From: Onchocerca volvulus
Taxonomy: Eukaryota; Nematoda; Chromadorea; Rhabditida; Onchocercidae
Direction: 5' to 3'
DNA: 64,000 nucleotides
Assembly (NCBI GenBank): GCA_000499405.2
Contig: HG738140.1
Coordinates: forward strand, 15,137,638 to 15,201,637
Part shown: positions 49,001-59,545 of the stretch, one piece after another
How positions within the stretch are numbered: position 1 is the stretch's first letter
Layout: each line of letters opens with the position of its first letter
Translations under genes and position numbers: made by a program
The notes under the pieces: model-generated
The model's database searches: none
Told to the model about the DNA's origin: nothing
What the model saw: only the letters and a program-made list of their open reading frames with translations

Positions 49001-51739
49001 CGAAGAAGGCATTTGTGAAAGTCGTCATTTCACACAAAATGGTTTAGTACATTTGGTGGAGAAAACGGCACAGTTTATGGAGAAGGCTCAAATGTATGAA
49101 TCAATGATTCAACTCTATAAGGTTATTAAGTGTTTCTACAGTTGCATTGAAACGAAACCTTTTTTAGAAATAAAATTTTAGCTCTTTTATAAAAGTTTCG
49201 AAGTTCCATGCGAAATTTTCATTTTCACAACTTTTATATATCAGATAATAACACCAATTTTGGAAGAAAATCGTGATTATCGGCAGTTAGCGCAAGTACA
49301 TAATTGTTTGAGTCAAGCACTTTCACGTATTGAGCCAACTATATCAGTGATTGAAGATATTGCCGATGCATGGTATTCGCCTTTACCGAGGTATCCAAAG
49401 AATTCCAAATTCATTCATTCTAGAATATTTAATTTTTAAAAAAATATGATGATGATGTTAACTGGACAATGTGCAAGACTATTCTCTAATATTTTTTTTT
49501 TCTTTATGTAAATAGGTTTGAATATGTCTCAATATAATTTTTTACTTAAATGATATTTGCGGGAATTATGGATGATTATAATTGTATAAATGTTAACTCA
49601 ACCATTGAAACAATATTTATGAGAAGATGTTTGAGAATAAGATAATTATATTTCGATTGCAGTCTGGGAAATTCAAAAATTTCCGTTTAAAAATTCTGTT
49701 GTCAGCAAATTTTGAAAACTTTTTTGTTGAAATTTCAGTGCCGACAAACGTTGTTTTGGTACCTATTTCCGGGTGGGTTTTTATGGCAGCCGTTTTGGTG
49801 ATTTAGATGGTGTCGAATTCATCTACAAAGAGCCGGCAATTACGAAGTTGTCCGAAATCAGCCATCGTTTGGATGTTTTTTACGCAGATCGTTTTGGGAA
49901 AGGAATTGTGGAAGTTATTAAAGATTCAAACATTGTATGTTTCCCATCTGTTGATTAATTTTAAACAATAATATTGTTCGAATGTTAAGATTATTGTACG
50001 AAAGAATCAACAAAGCTGTTTCAGTTAATGATTGAAATCGATTTATAGGTTGACCGAAATCGTTTGGATTCTACGAAAGCCTATTTGCAAATCACATATG
50101 TAGAACCGTATTTGGAGAATTGGGAACGACGACGTCGTCCGACTTATTTCGAGAGAAATCACAAGTTATATCGATTCGTCTATGCAACACCATTTACAAA
50201 AGATGGTCGTGCCCACGGTGATTTGAAAGATCAGTACAAAAGACGAACTGTGCTCGCCACGCAATATTGGTATTTAATGAGATCATCTTTCAAATTTATA
50301 TCTTTGATTTGAGATACTGAAACATGGCAATCTATGTAAAAGTTCCATGCAGATCAAAAAGAAGACATTTACTGTATATTCGTTGATTAGAACACAGAAG
50401 AAACGAACCGCGAACTTTAATTAAGCATGATGTTTGGAGGGTGACAAAAAAGATTGTTAAAATCTTTTATGAAACTCGCATACAGTTTTCCATCGTTGCT
50501 TGGACCACAAAAAGCGCTGAAAGAATTTTTTTTTTAAATTTATTTTTTGAAAATTTCTTTTCTCCTTAAATGACTGTTTTTTTTTTTCATTATTATCTTC
50601 TCCAGTTTCCCATATGTAAAAACACGCCTTCGAGTAGTGAATCGTGAACAAATCATTTTGACGCCAATTGAAGTTGCAATGGAAGATGTCCAAAAACGAA
50701 CCCGTGAATTAGCTGCTGCCACTGCGCAAGATCCACCAGATGCTAAGATGCTTCAAATGGTGCTACAAGGTTGCATTGGCACTACTGTAAATCAAGGTCC
50801 TATAGAAGTGAGTCATATAGCTTTATAAACTTACCAAAATATTAATGGAAGTATATAAAGCAATATGCTGAAAAAGTCTCGATTGGATTTATAGATTCGA
50901 AAATTTTCTTTAAAATTTTGCTATATTTTTTAATCTAATAATACTTTTTTATAATGTTTTTTTTTTTTTTAATGGGTTAGTAGATGAAAAGATATCCTTG
51001 TTTTCTTTGTCATTTTCAGTAATAATTTCATGAGTTTCTTCCTTTTTGAAGGTTGCCAACGTATTTCTTACAAATATAGTTTTGGATGAACGTGGCAAAC
51101 CGATGGATAAATTCCAAAATAAACTTCGCTTATGTTTCAAAGATTTCTCGAAGAAATGTGCTGATGCTCTTCAGAAGAACAAAAAGCTTATCCAGGCTGA
51201 TCAGCAGGCTTATCAGGTTGATTTGCTGAATTTTCTTGTTATTTTTTTTTTGATGAAATGAGTAATTCTTTTTTTTAGAAACAATTTCTCCATCATCAAA
51301 CTGTGTTGTTTTTTTTAATATTTTCTAATATTTTTTAACGCTTTCATTTATAAATATGAAAGATTACTTTTACTATTATTATTATCATCAGGACTGAACA
51401 GTTATTAGATTATTGATACTACTGTACATGGGATATTTTCTCTTGATAATATGATACCAGCTAGCTAATGATTACTTTTTAACTGCGGTAATTTTAATTG
51501 ACATTATTCGTCATTCAACCTATTCCTTCCTATGGTAAATCATTTGAGTAAAGTTCCACAAGATATTTCAATTTTTTATGAAATTTCAGAATGAACTGCA
51601 AAAAAATTATATCGAATTTACGAAACGAATGGCACCGATTGTTGGCATCCGTAAAAATAGGTGCTCTGAAGCACATGCATTAGAAGTCATGCATGCAGCT
51701 GCTGTTGCTGCTGAACTTGGACCGGTTACTTCAGTATGA
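34004..51739 (+). CDS. DOCK7: DOCK6/7/8-class Rho-family GEF (about 45 exons)
   Basis: This is an atypical guanine-nucleotide exchange factor activating Rac/Cdc42 at membranes and the cytoskeleton. Exons: 34004-34056, 34267-34369, 34896-35002, 35129-35221, 35395-35605, 36715-36859, 37072-37178, 37386-37466, 37812-37883, 38140-38289, 38377-38608, 38742-38771, 38861-38923, ~39110-39392, 39707-39849, ~40123-40239, 40336-40518, 40942-41272, 41421-41616, 41917-42057, 42173-42277, 42616-42686, 42983-43078, 43271-43423, 43603-43721, 44395-44554, 44638-44756, 44897-45043, 45268-45465, 45566-45719, 45809-45970, 46105-46315, 46458-46606, 46945-47046, 47327-47404, 47837-48070, 48169-48305, 48612-48821, 48995-49121, 49245-49390, 49739-49934, 50049-50269, 50606-50807, 51052-51216, 51590-51739. 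About 2,215 aa. A DOCK N-terminal region is followed by DHR-1 (about 655-830, [13 protein letters not shown]) and DHR-2 (about 1650-2200, [37 protein letters not shown]). Exons 14 and 16 lack clear AG acceptors; intron 18 is GC-AG. The last five exons lie in the inverted repeat. Confidence 0.95.
43835..44195 (+). repeat. Dispersed repeat copies in a DOCK intron
   Basis: The intron between 43721 and 44395 holds two tandem 3'-half modules (TTCGAATGCAAC then AATCAGTCGGTAAAGAACTT; TTTGAATGCAAC then AATCAATCGGTGAAGAACTT) separated by the TCCTCATTTACTTTTACCTG core. It ends with GAACATTTACATTTTTATTT, the family's terminal repeat. Confidence 0.6.
45188..45211 (+). repeat. Poly(G)-poly(A) tract in a DOCK intron
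   Basis: About 14 G are followed directly by about 10 A in an otherwise AT-rich intron. This is a G-quadruplex-capable run, and a place where sequence length may be unreliable. Confidence 0.8.
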
Positions 51740-53300
51740 TAGAAGTAAAGCAATTTTTCAAATCTTAAATTTCTTTGTTTTTTCTCTGTTTAACATTCCT
51801 TATTTTATGTTTTTGCTAACTGGAAGTAGTAAATTGCATAATTAAAAAACGATAAACCATGTTGTTGGCTTTACATATGTTCCAGTTTTCTACACATCCT
51901 TAATTGATGAGTTCTTTCTTTATCATCATCTCTTTTGACTTTGTTTACATGGTCTTAATACAATCACGTCACAGTTTTCAGTTCTGTTCAGTTGTTAACT
52001 TTTCTTCATTCAGTTGTTAATTTTCTTGAATCGGATAGAATATTCAGATCAAATTTTGTGTGCAACCAGAATTTTCCTGGATGATATTTTTAGGATTTTT
52101 AATTTTTTGCATTTTTTTTGTCATTTAAATTTAGACTTGGAAGATTTCTAGCTTTACTTGTACTGATCTTTAAATTTAGCTTTCGCATTATTCAATATCT
52201 CAGTCTGGTTCGAAAAAAGAAAAAATGAATGAATTTTTGGAAGATTTCATACCAAATGAGATATCAATCGATTTCTTATGAAACATTAAAAATCAAAAGA
52301 TTTCACTTCCTTTCTGTTTGTATATTTTATTTTTTTAATTTCTAAGCTCTTATTCTTTTATATTATAACTTTTACTTATTGCATTATCGAGTTTTCATAT
52401 ATTAAGAAAATTTTGATTTATAGTAGTGTAGCCCAATCAACTCATTTTCTTTATTCTCGCTCTTTTTTTGCTTAGATTCCTCAATGCAGAAGATTTCCGA
52501 ACAGTAGTTTGCACTGTCGCCAGATAAGTCAGTTAAATAGTTTTCTGAAATAAACATTAGAGTTTAGCATTCAAAATTTCTGTTAAATTAATTTTTCAGA
52601 GAAAATTTAATTAGGTTCTCCTGTTTTTAAATCATTCCAGCATATGTCCATTCAGGAAATTGCTTTCTTCAGTGATTTTTTATACAAGTCCATTTTCATC
52701 GAATATTTGGTTATGTGGTTCTGTATCGCAAATTTTAATGAATATCTGAAACTTGAATTTTTGTGAAATAGTCATAAAATTGGCGTGAAATGTGCACAAT
52801 GTGTATATTTGTAGAGTGTATGCCAGCTTTCCTTTTTCTAAATATGAAGAGATTAGTAGATTTAAGTTCAGTTTGTTTTATGAACTTATCAGATCGTAGT
52901 TTCTTGGCAGGAATTACTTTTTATTAGTTAACTAAGGTGGTTTTCAAGTTAAGATGAGGATTTCTCTAAAATTTTTCGCAAATATTCTCATATACGACAG
53001 CAGAGGCTAAAATTAAAATGAAAGTCAAATTAGAATTCGGATTAGCGATTTCGTCAAAATTGAGAGTTGAAGGAGTAAAAGAAAAAAAAATCATAATTAA
53101 GGATTGAAATTAAAATAAGTGCTATTTCTTTTGGAGAACAAATCCTTTTGAGAGAGAAATTTATCCTTTCTTAACTGTTGTGCGCTTTCGCTGAAATCGC
53201 GAGGATAAAAGAAGAAAATCAGTAATTCCTTTATTTTAAATTTGACATTGCATATTTGATGTAGTTGATTGTGAAATCATTTTTTGTCTATCAAGTTAAT

Positions 53301-53427
53301 GAGCTTTAAAAAAAGCTCTCTTTCATCTTGCGCTAACCGTAAGCACAATCTCATGCGCACCAAAGACGCATGCTCCCGAGACAACAAAGGATCTTTCTTG
53401 TCTTTCCAAAATGTTACCAAAGATCCT
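53301..53427 (+). other. Three consecutive perfect hairpins
   Basis: GAGCTTT-aaaa-AAAGCTC (53301-53318), CATGCG/CGCATG (53352-53357 with 53367-53372) and AGGATCTTT/AAAGATCCT (53388-53396 with 53419-53427) follow one another in a patch less AT-rich than its surroundings, about 240 nt upstream of the SL1-like site. Open frames of about 63-68 codons exist on both strands. A TATAAAA-like box (GAGTATAAAAATC) lies at about 53455. The mirror copy is at 55846-55972. Confidence 0.6.
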
Positions 53428-53666
53428 CCATCCACGAAGAAGATGAGGGTCCTGAGTATAAAAATCATTTCATCGAGTAAGCTGCCATGAGTTCGGTCGG
53501 ATGGTCCAGCTCGTGGTATATCAATTTTTTCTTTGCGTAACCCTATCTCCCTTTTTGTATTATAATTTCTTCATAAAGTTGTCCTTCAATATTGTCGAAA
53601 TTGTATTTTTGATGTAATTGTTGTAATAATTGTTGCGTACGTTGATTAACAAATTAATCATAATAA

Positions 53667-53688
53667 AGTTTAATTACCCAAGTTTGAG
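53667..53688 (+). other. SL1-like sequence, 21 of 22 bases
   Basis: It matches the conserved nematode SL1 spliced leader except for the first base (A for G) and is followed by GT, as the exon is in SL RNA genes. The canonical SL RNA body (GTAAACATTGAAACTG...) does not follow. AATAA immediately precedes. It is either a relic of a trans-spliced RNA inserted as DNA or a divergent SL gene. Confidence 0.8.
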
Positions 53689-54217
53689 GTTCGTTTCCAA
53701 ATGAGTGAACAACAAAATTGAAGAAACTGTGAGAACTGAAGAACAGAATTCAACGTATTATTTTGTCGTGATCAGGAGAAAAGAGTGACATGCGCGATTC
53801 AATTTTATCTTTATTTAATACAATCTTAGATGCAGAACAAGATCAAAAGATGTCATATGAATGAAATTTATCACCATTGGCACATTGATATTTCATGAAT
53901 TAAGTAAACAAAATTATGTCACGAGAATAACTGTTCTTAATGCAGTTTTCTTTCTTGTAATTTTGGATGTAATTTCATTCCGTACAATTTCTTTCTTAAT
54001 TCTAAAACTTTGAATAATATACATAAATTTAAAAATTTTCGTGAACTTTCCAACCATTTGAGAATCTTATGCATTTGAAGGTTTCCGGTATAATTTTATT
54101 TTTGAAACAGGCTTGTAATTCCTTTTTTAAATAGTCTTTTAATTCCAAAGTGTTCTTTTTCTCAGAAAGATAAGCATGACTTTAAAATGGTGAATCAAAT
54201 TGAAAATAATGTTGGAA

Positions 54218-55055
54218 CAATCACTGAAAATAATCGTGGCATTTATTGGATTAGGACAGTTACCATTTATGATGATCTATTTCTTGACATTATTCTTCGA
54301 ATTATCCAAAATGATGAAATTTTATATGATATGCTATGCAGGAATATTTATTAATATAAGTATTTTATGCAATTGATTATTTCATTGTTGGAGAAGTGAA
54401 AATTAATAGAAATATCTTGTCATACTCAAGAAGGAAGATCTTAATGTTTGAAATATTGCGTTGAAAATATTAATAATATCTTCAACAACTAATAAGAATA
54501 TTGACTGATAATTATAAAAGATGTTATTGCAGCACGAAATATCGAAACGAATTCAGAAGACAGTTCAGGAAACTTCCATGCTTAGAGAATGCCATAAAGC
54601 TGATCCCAATAAATTCATTGCAGCACATTGCCACGATTCATGGCGAGAATCCCAAAATAATTGGTCTTTAAAGTTTTTACGAATTTGATCTCATTTTTTA
54701 GCGATGTTTATGTAAATTAATAATAAAGAATTAAAGATTAAATGGGAATTTTTTCTTAGGCGATGACTGTTATGATCACTCCACAATTTAACTAAATCCT
54801 CATGTAGCTTTTCAGTCGGTTTTTGGAGATTGTTGAGTCAGAAGTTATTTCTGTAATAAAACTGATAATTTCAACAAGAAAAAGCAAAAGGACAGAACGT
54901 GAATTTTTATGAACTGCTTTTTATAAATATAATTGTAATATCATGCAACACATTCCAAATAATATTTTACATTTCTGTTCTCTAAAAACATTTCAATTTT
55001 TAAGTGCAACATTTTGATCCGCTGAGACTTATAATACAGAATTGAAAGTGAAAAA
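54218..55055. other. Unique spacer of the palindrome
   Basis: An 838-bp loop between the arms that is not repeated elsewhere in the window. It contains one exon-like segment (54533-54688) with AATAAAG about 30 nt after its stop, and otherwise AT-rich sequence. Confidence 0.9.
54533..54688 (+). CDS. Possible alternative last exon, unknown product
   Basis: Behind TTATTGCAG an open segment of 51 codons plus TGA begins HEISKRIQKTVQETSMLREC and ends NNWSLKFLRI. Its start phase (0) would accept the DOCK transcript after the exon ending at 51216, replacing the short terminal exon 51590-51739, and AATAAAG follows at about 54720. It has no family similarity that I recognise. It could equally be a fragment of another gene stranded in the spacer. 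Confidence 0.3.
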   Translation, partial: HEISKRIQKTVQETSMLRECHKADPNKFIAAHCHDSWRESQNNWSLKFLRI

Positions 55056-55584
55056 TTCCAACATTATTTTCAATTTGATTCACCATTTTAAAGTCATGCT
55101 TATCTTTCTGAGAAAAAGAACACTTTGGAATTAAAAGACTATTTAAAAAAGGAATTACAAGCCTGTTTCAAAAATAAAATTATACCGGAAACCTTCAAAT
55201 GCATAAGATTCTCAAATGGTTGGAAAGTTCACGAAAATTTTTAAATTTATGTATATTATTCAAAGTTTTAGAATTAAGAAAGAAATTGTACGGAATGAAA
55301 TTACATCCAAAATTACAAGAAAGAAAACTGCATTAAGAACAGTTATTCTCGTGACATAATTTTGTTTACTTAATTCATGAAATATCAATGTGCCAATGGT
55401 GATAAATTTCATTCATATGACATCTTTTGATCTTGTTCTGCATCTAAGATTGTATTAAATAAAGATAAAATTGAATCGCGCATGTCACTCTTTTCTCCTG
55501 ATCACGACAAAATAATACGTTGAATTCTGTTCTTCAGTTCTCACAGTTTCTTCAATTTTGTTGTTCACTCATTTGGAAACGAAC

Positions 55585-55606
55585 CTCAAACTTGGGTAAT
55601 TAAACT
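55585..55606 (-). other. SL1-like sequence, mirror copy
   Basis: Reverse complement of 53667-53688, carried by the right arm, with the same single mismatch to SL1. Confidence 0.8.
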
Positions 55607-57533
55607 TTATTATGATTAATTTGTTAATCAACGTACGCAACAATTATTACAACAATTACATCAAAAATACAATTTCGACAATATTGAAGGACAACTTTAT
55701 GAAGAAATTATAATACAAAAAGGGAGATAGGGTTACGCAAAGAAAAAATTGATATACCACGAGCTGGACCATCCGACCGAACTCATGGCAGCTTACTCGA
55801 TGAAATGATTTTTATACTCAGGACCCTCATCTTCTTCGTGGATGGAGGATCTTTGGTAACATTTTGGAAAGACAAGAAAGATCCTTTGTTGTCTCGGGAG
55901 CATGCGTCTTTGGTGCGCATGAGATTGTGCTTACGGTTAGCGCAAGATGAAAGAGAGCTTTTTTTAAAGCTCATTAACTTGATAGACAAAAAATGATTTC
56001 ACAATCAACTACATCAAATATGCAATGTCAAATTTAAAATAAAGGAATTACTGATTTTCTTCTTTTATCCTCGCGATTTCAGCGAAAGCGCACAACAGTT
56101 AAGAAAGGATAAATTTCTCTCTCAAAAGGATTTGTTCTCCAAAAGAAATAGCACTTATTTTAATTTCAATCCTTAATTATGATTTTTTTTTCTTTTACTC
56201 CTTCAACTCTCAATTTTGACGAAATCGCTAATCCGAATTCTAATTTGACTTTCATTTTAATTTTAGCCTCTGCTGTCGTATATGAGAATATTTGCGAAAA
56301 ATTTTAGAGAAATCCTCATCTTAACTTGAAAACCACCTTAGTTAACTAATAAAAAGTAATTCCTGCCAAGAAACTACGATCTGATAAGTTCATAAAACAA
56401 ACTGAACTTAAATCTACTAATCTCTTCATATTTAGAAAAAGGAAAGCTGGCATACACTCTACAAATATACACATTGTGCACATTTCACGCCAATTTTATG
56501 ACTATTTCACAAAAATTCAAGTTTCAGATATTCATTAAAATTTGCGATACAGAACCACATAACCAAATATTCGATGAAAATGGACTTGTATAAAAAATCA
56601 CTGAAGAAAGCAATTTCCTGAATGGACATATGCTGGAATGATTTAAAAACAGGAGAACCTAATTAAATTTTCTCTGAAAAATTAATTTAACAGAAATTTT
56701 GAATGCTAAACTCTAATGTTTATTTCAGAAAACTATTTAACTGACTTATCTGGCGACAGTGCAAACTACTGTTCGGAAATCTTCTGCATTGAGGAATCTA
56801 AGCAAAAAAAGAGCGAGAATAAAGAAAATGAGTTGATTGGGCTACACTACTATAAATCAAAATTTTCTTAATATATGAAAACTCGATAATGCAATAAGTA
56901 AAAGTTATAATATAAAAGAATAAGAGCTTAGAAATTAAAAAAATAAAATATACAAACAGAAAGGAAGTGAAATCTTTTGATTTTTAATGTTTCATAAGAA
57001 ATCGATTGATATCTCATTTGGTATGAAATCTTCCAAAAATTCATTCATTTTTTCTTTTTTCGAACCAGACTGAGATATTGAATAATGCGAAAGCTAAATT
57101 TAAAGATCAGTACAAGTAAAGCTAGAAATCTTCCAAGTCTAAATTTAAATGACAAAAAAAATGCAAAAAATTAAAAATCCTAAAAATATCATCCAGGAAA
57201 ATTCTGGTTGCACACAAAATTTGATCTGAATATTCTATCCGATTCAAGAAAATTAACAACTGAATGAAGAAAAGTTAACAACTGAACAGAACTGAAAACT
57301 GTGACGTGATTGTATTAAGACCATGTAAACAAAGTCAAAAGAGATGATGATAAAGAAAGAACTCATCAATTAAGGATGTGTAGAAAACTGGAACATATGT
57401 AAAGCCAACAACATGGTTTATCGTTTTTTAATTATGCAATTTACTACTTCCAGTTAGCAAAAACATAAAATAAGGAATGTTAAACAGAGAAAAAACAAAG
57501 AAATTTAAGATTTGAAAAATTGCTTTACTTCTA

Positions 57534-59533
57534 TCATACTGAAGTAACCGGTCCAAGTTCAGCAGCAACAGCAGCTGCATGCATGACTTCTAATGCATGT
57601 GCTTCAGAGCACCTATTTTTACGGATGCCAACAATCGGTGCCATTCGTTTCGTAAATTCGATATAATTTTTTTGCAGTTCATTCTGAAATTTCATAAAAA
57701 ATTGAAATATCTTGTGGAACTTTACTCAAATGATTTACCATAGGAAGGAATAGGTTGAATGACGAATAATGTCAATTAAAATTACCGCAGTTAAAAAGTA
57801 ATCATTAGCTAGCTGGTATCATATTATCAAGAGAAAATATCCCATGTACAGTAGTATCAATAATCTAATAACTGTTCAGTCCTGATGATAATAATAATAG
57901 TAAAAGTAATCTTTCATATTTATAAATGAAAGCGTTAAAAAATATTAGAAAATATTAAAAAAAACAACACAGTTTGATGATGGAGAAATTGTTTCTAAAA
58001 AAAAGAATTACTCATTTCATCAAAAAAAAAATAACAAGAAAATTCAGCAAATCAACCTGATAAGCCTGCTGATCAGCCTGGATAAGCTTTTTGTTCTTCT
58101 GAAGAGCATCAGCACATTTCTTCGAGAAATCTTTGAAACATAAGCGAAGTTTATTTTGGAATTTATCCATCGGTTTGCCACGTTCATCCAAAACTATATT
58201 TGTAAGAAATACGTTGGCAACCTTCAAAAAGGAAGAAACTCATGAAATTATTACTGAAAATGACAAAGAAAACAAGGATATCTTTTCATCTACTAACCCA
58301 TTAAAAAAAAAAAAAACATTATAAAAAAGTATTATTAGATTAAAAAATATAGCAAAATTTTAAAGAAAATTTTCGAATCTATAAATCCAATCGAGACTTT
58401 TTCAGCATATTGCTTTATATACTTCCATTAATATTTTGGTAAGTTTATAAAGCTATATGACTCACTTCTATAGGACCTTGATTTACAGTAGTGCCAATGC
58501 AACCTTGTAGCACCATTTGAAGCATCTTAGCATCTGGTGGATCTTGCGCAGTGGCAGCAGCTAATTCACGGGTTCGTTTTTGGACATCTTCAATTGCAAC
58601 TTCAATTGGCGTCAAAATGATTTGTTCACGATTCACTACTCGAAGGCGTGTTTTTACATATGGGAAACTGGAGAAGATAATAATGAAAAAAAAAACAGTC
58701 ATTTAAGGAGAAAAGAAATTTTCAAAAAATAAATTTAAAAAAAAAATTCTTTCAGCGCTTTTTGTGGTCCAAGCAACGATGGAAAACTGTATGCGAGTTT
58801 CATAAAAGATTTTAACAATCTTTTTTGTCACCCTCCAAACATCATGCTTAATTAAAGTTCGCGGTTCGTTTCTTCTGTGTTCTAATCAACGAATATACAG
58901 TAAATGTCTTCTTTTTGATCTGCATGGAACTTTTACATAGATTGCCATGTTTCAGTATCTCAAATCAAAGATATAAATTTGAAAGATGATCTCATTAAAT
59001 ACCAATATTGCGTGGCGAGCACAGTTCGTCTTTTGTACTGATCTTTCAAATCACCGTGGGCACGACCATCTTTTGTAAATGGTGTTGCATAGACGAATCG
59101 ATATAACTTGTGATTTCTCTCGAAATAAGTCGGACGACGTCGTCGTTCCCAATTCTCCAAATACGGTTCTACATATGTGATTTGCAAATAGGCTTTCGTA
59201 GAATCCAAACGATTTCGGTCAACCTATAAATCGATTTCAATCATTAACTGAAACAGCTTTGTTGATTCTTTCGTACAATAATCTTAACATTCGAACAATA
59301 TTATTGTTTAAAATTAATCAACAGATGGGAAACATACAATGTTTGAATCTTTAATAACTTCCACAATTCCTTTCCCAAAACGATCTGCGTAAAAAACATC
59401 CAAACGATGGCTGATTTCGGACAACTTCGTAATTGCCGGCTCTTTGTAGATGAATTCGACACCATCTAAATCACCAAAACGGCTGCCATAAAAACCCACC
59501 CGGAAATAGGTACCAAAACAACGTTTGTCGGCA
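57534..59533 (-). pseudogene. Headless DOCK fragment (last five exons)
   Basis: Exons at 59533-59338, 59223-59003, 58667-58466, 58221-58057 and 57683-57534 copy the DHR-2 catalytic half of the DOCK gene with intact frames and splice sites. The copy begins with the intronic acceptor and has no upstream DOCK exons or start codon, so it cannot make DOCK by itself. It has an Ile codon (EVAIED) where the long gene has Met. It could be expressed only as antisense or by capturing an upstream exon beyond 59545. Confidence 0.9.
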
Positions 59534-59545
59534 CTGAAATTTCAA

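Larger units (their letters stand above)
49727..54217 (+). repeat. Left arm of a 9.8-kb near-perfect palindrome
   Basis: Every position x here pairs with 109273-x on the other strand (109272-x outside 50577-50587). The arm starts in a DOCK intron 12 nt before an exon and ends at ...AATAATGTTGGAA. It contains DOCK exons 41-45 and about 2.5 kb of 3' flank, including an SL1-like site at 53667-53688. Differences seen from the right arm are G at 50681 versus A on the plus strand of the right arm (ATG versus ATT codon) and a run of 11 T versus 10. Confidence 0.97.
55056..59545 (-). repeat. Right arm of the palindrome
   Basis: This is the reverse complement of 49727-54217, one base shorter. The outer flank from 59546 on (GATAAATCATTTCAGC...) has no resemblance to the DOCK intron outside the left arm, so the duplication has a real breakpoint there. 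Confidence 0.97.

Noticed and set aside
53277..53490. The 63-68-codon open frames on both strands, also seen mirrored at 55783-55996, as genes
   Set aside because: Both strands are open because of the hairpin-rich, less AT-rich patch. No recognisable domain. The mirror copy is not independent evidence because it is the same sequence in the other arm.
49727..59545. Palindrome as terminal inverted repeats of one big DNA transposon
   Set aside because: The arms contain host DOCK exons and end inside a DOCK intron. No transposase is present in the 838-bp spacer, and no target-site duplication is visible at the outer ends.
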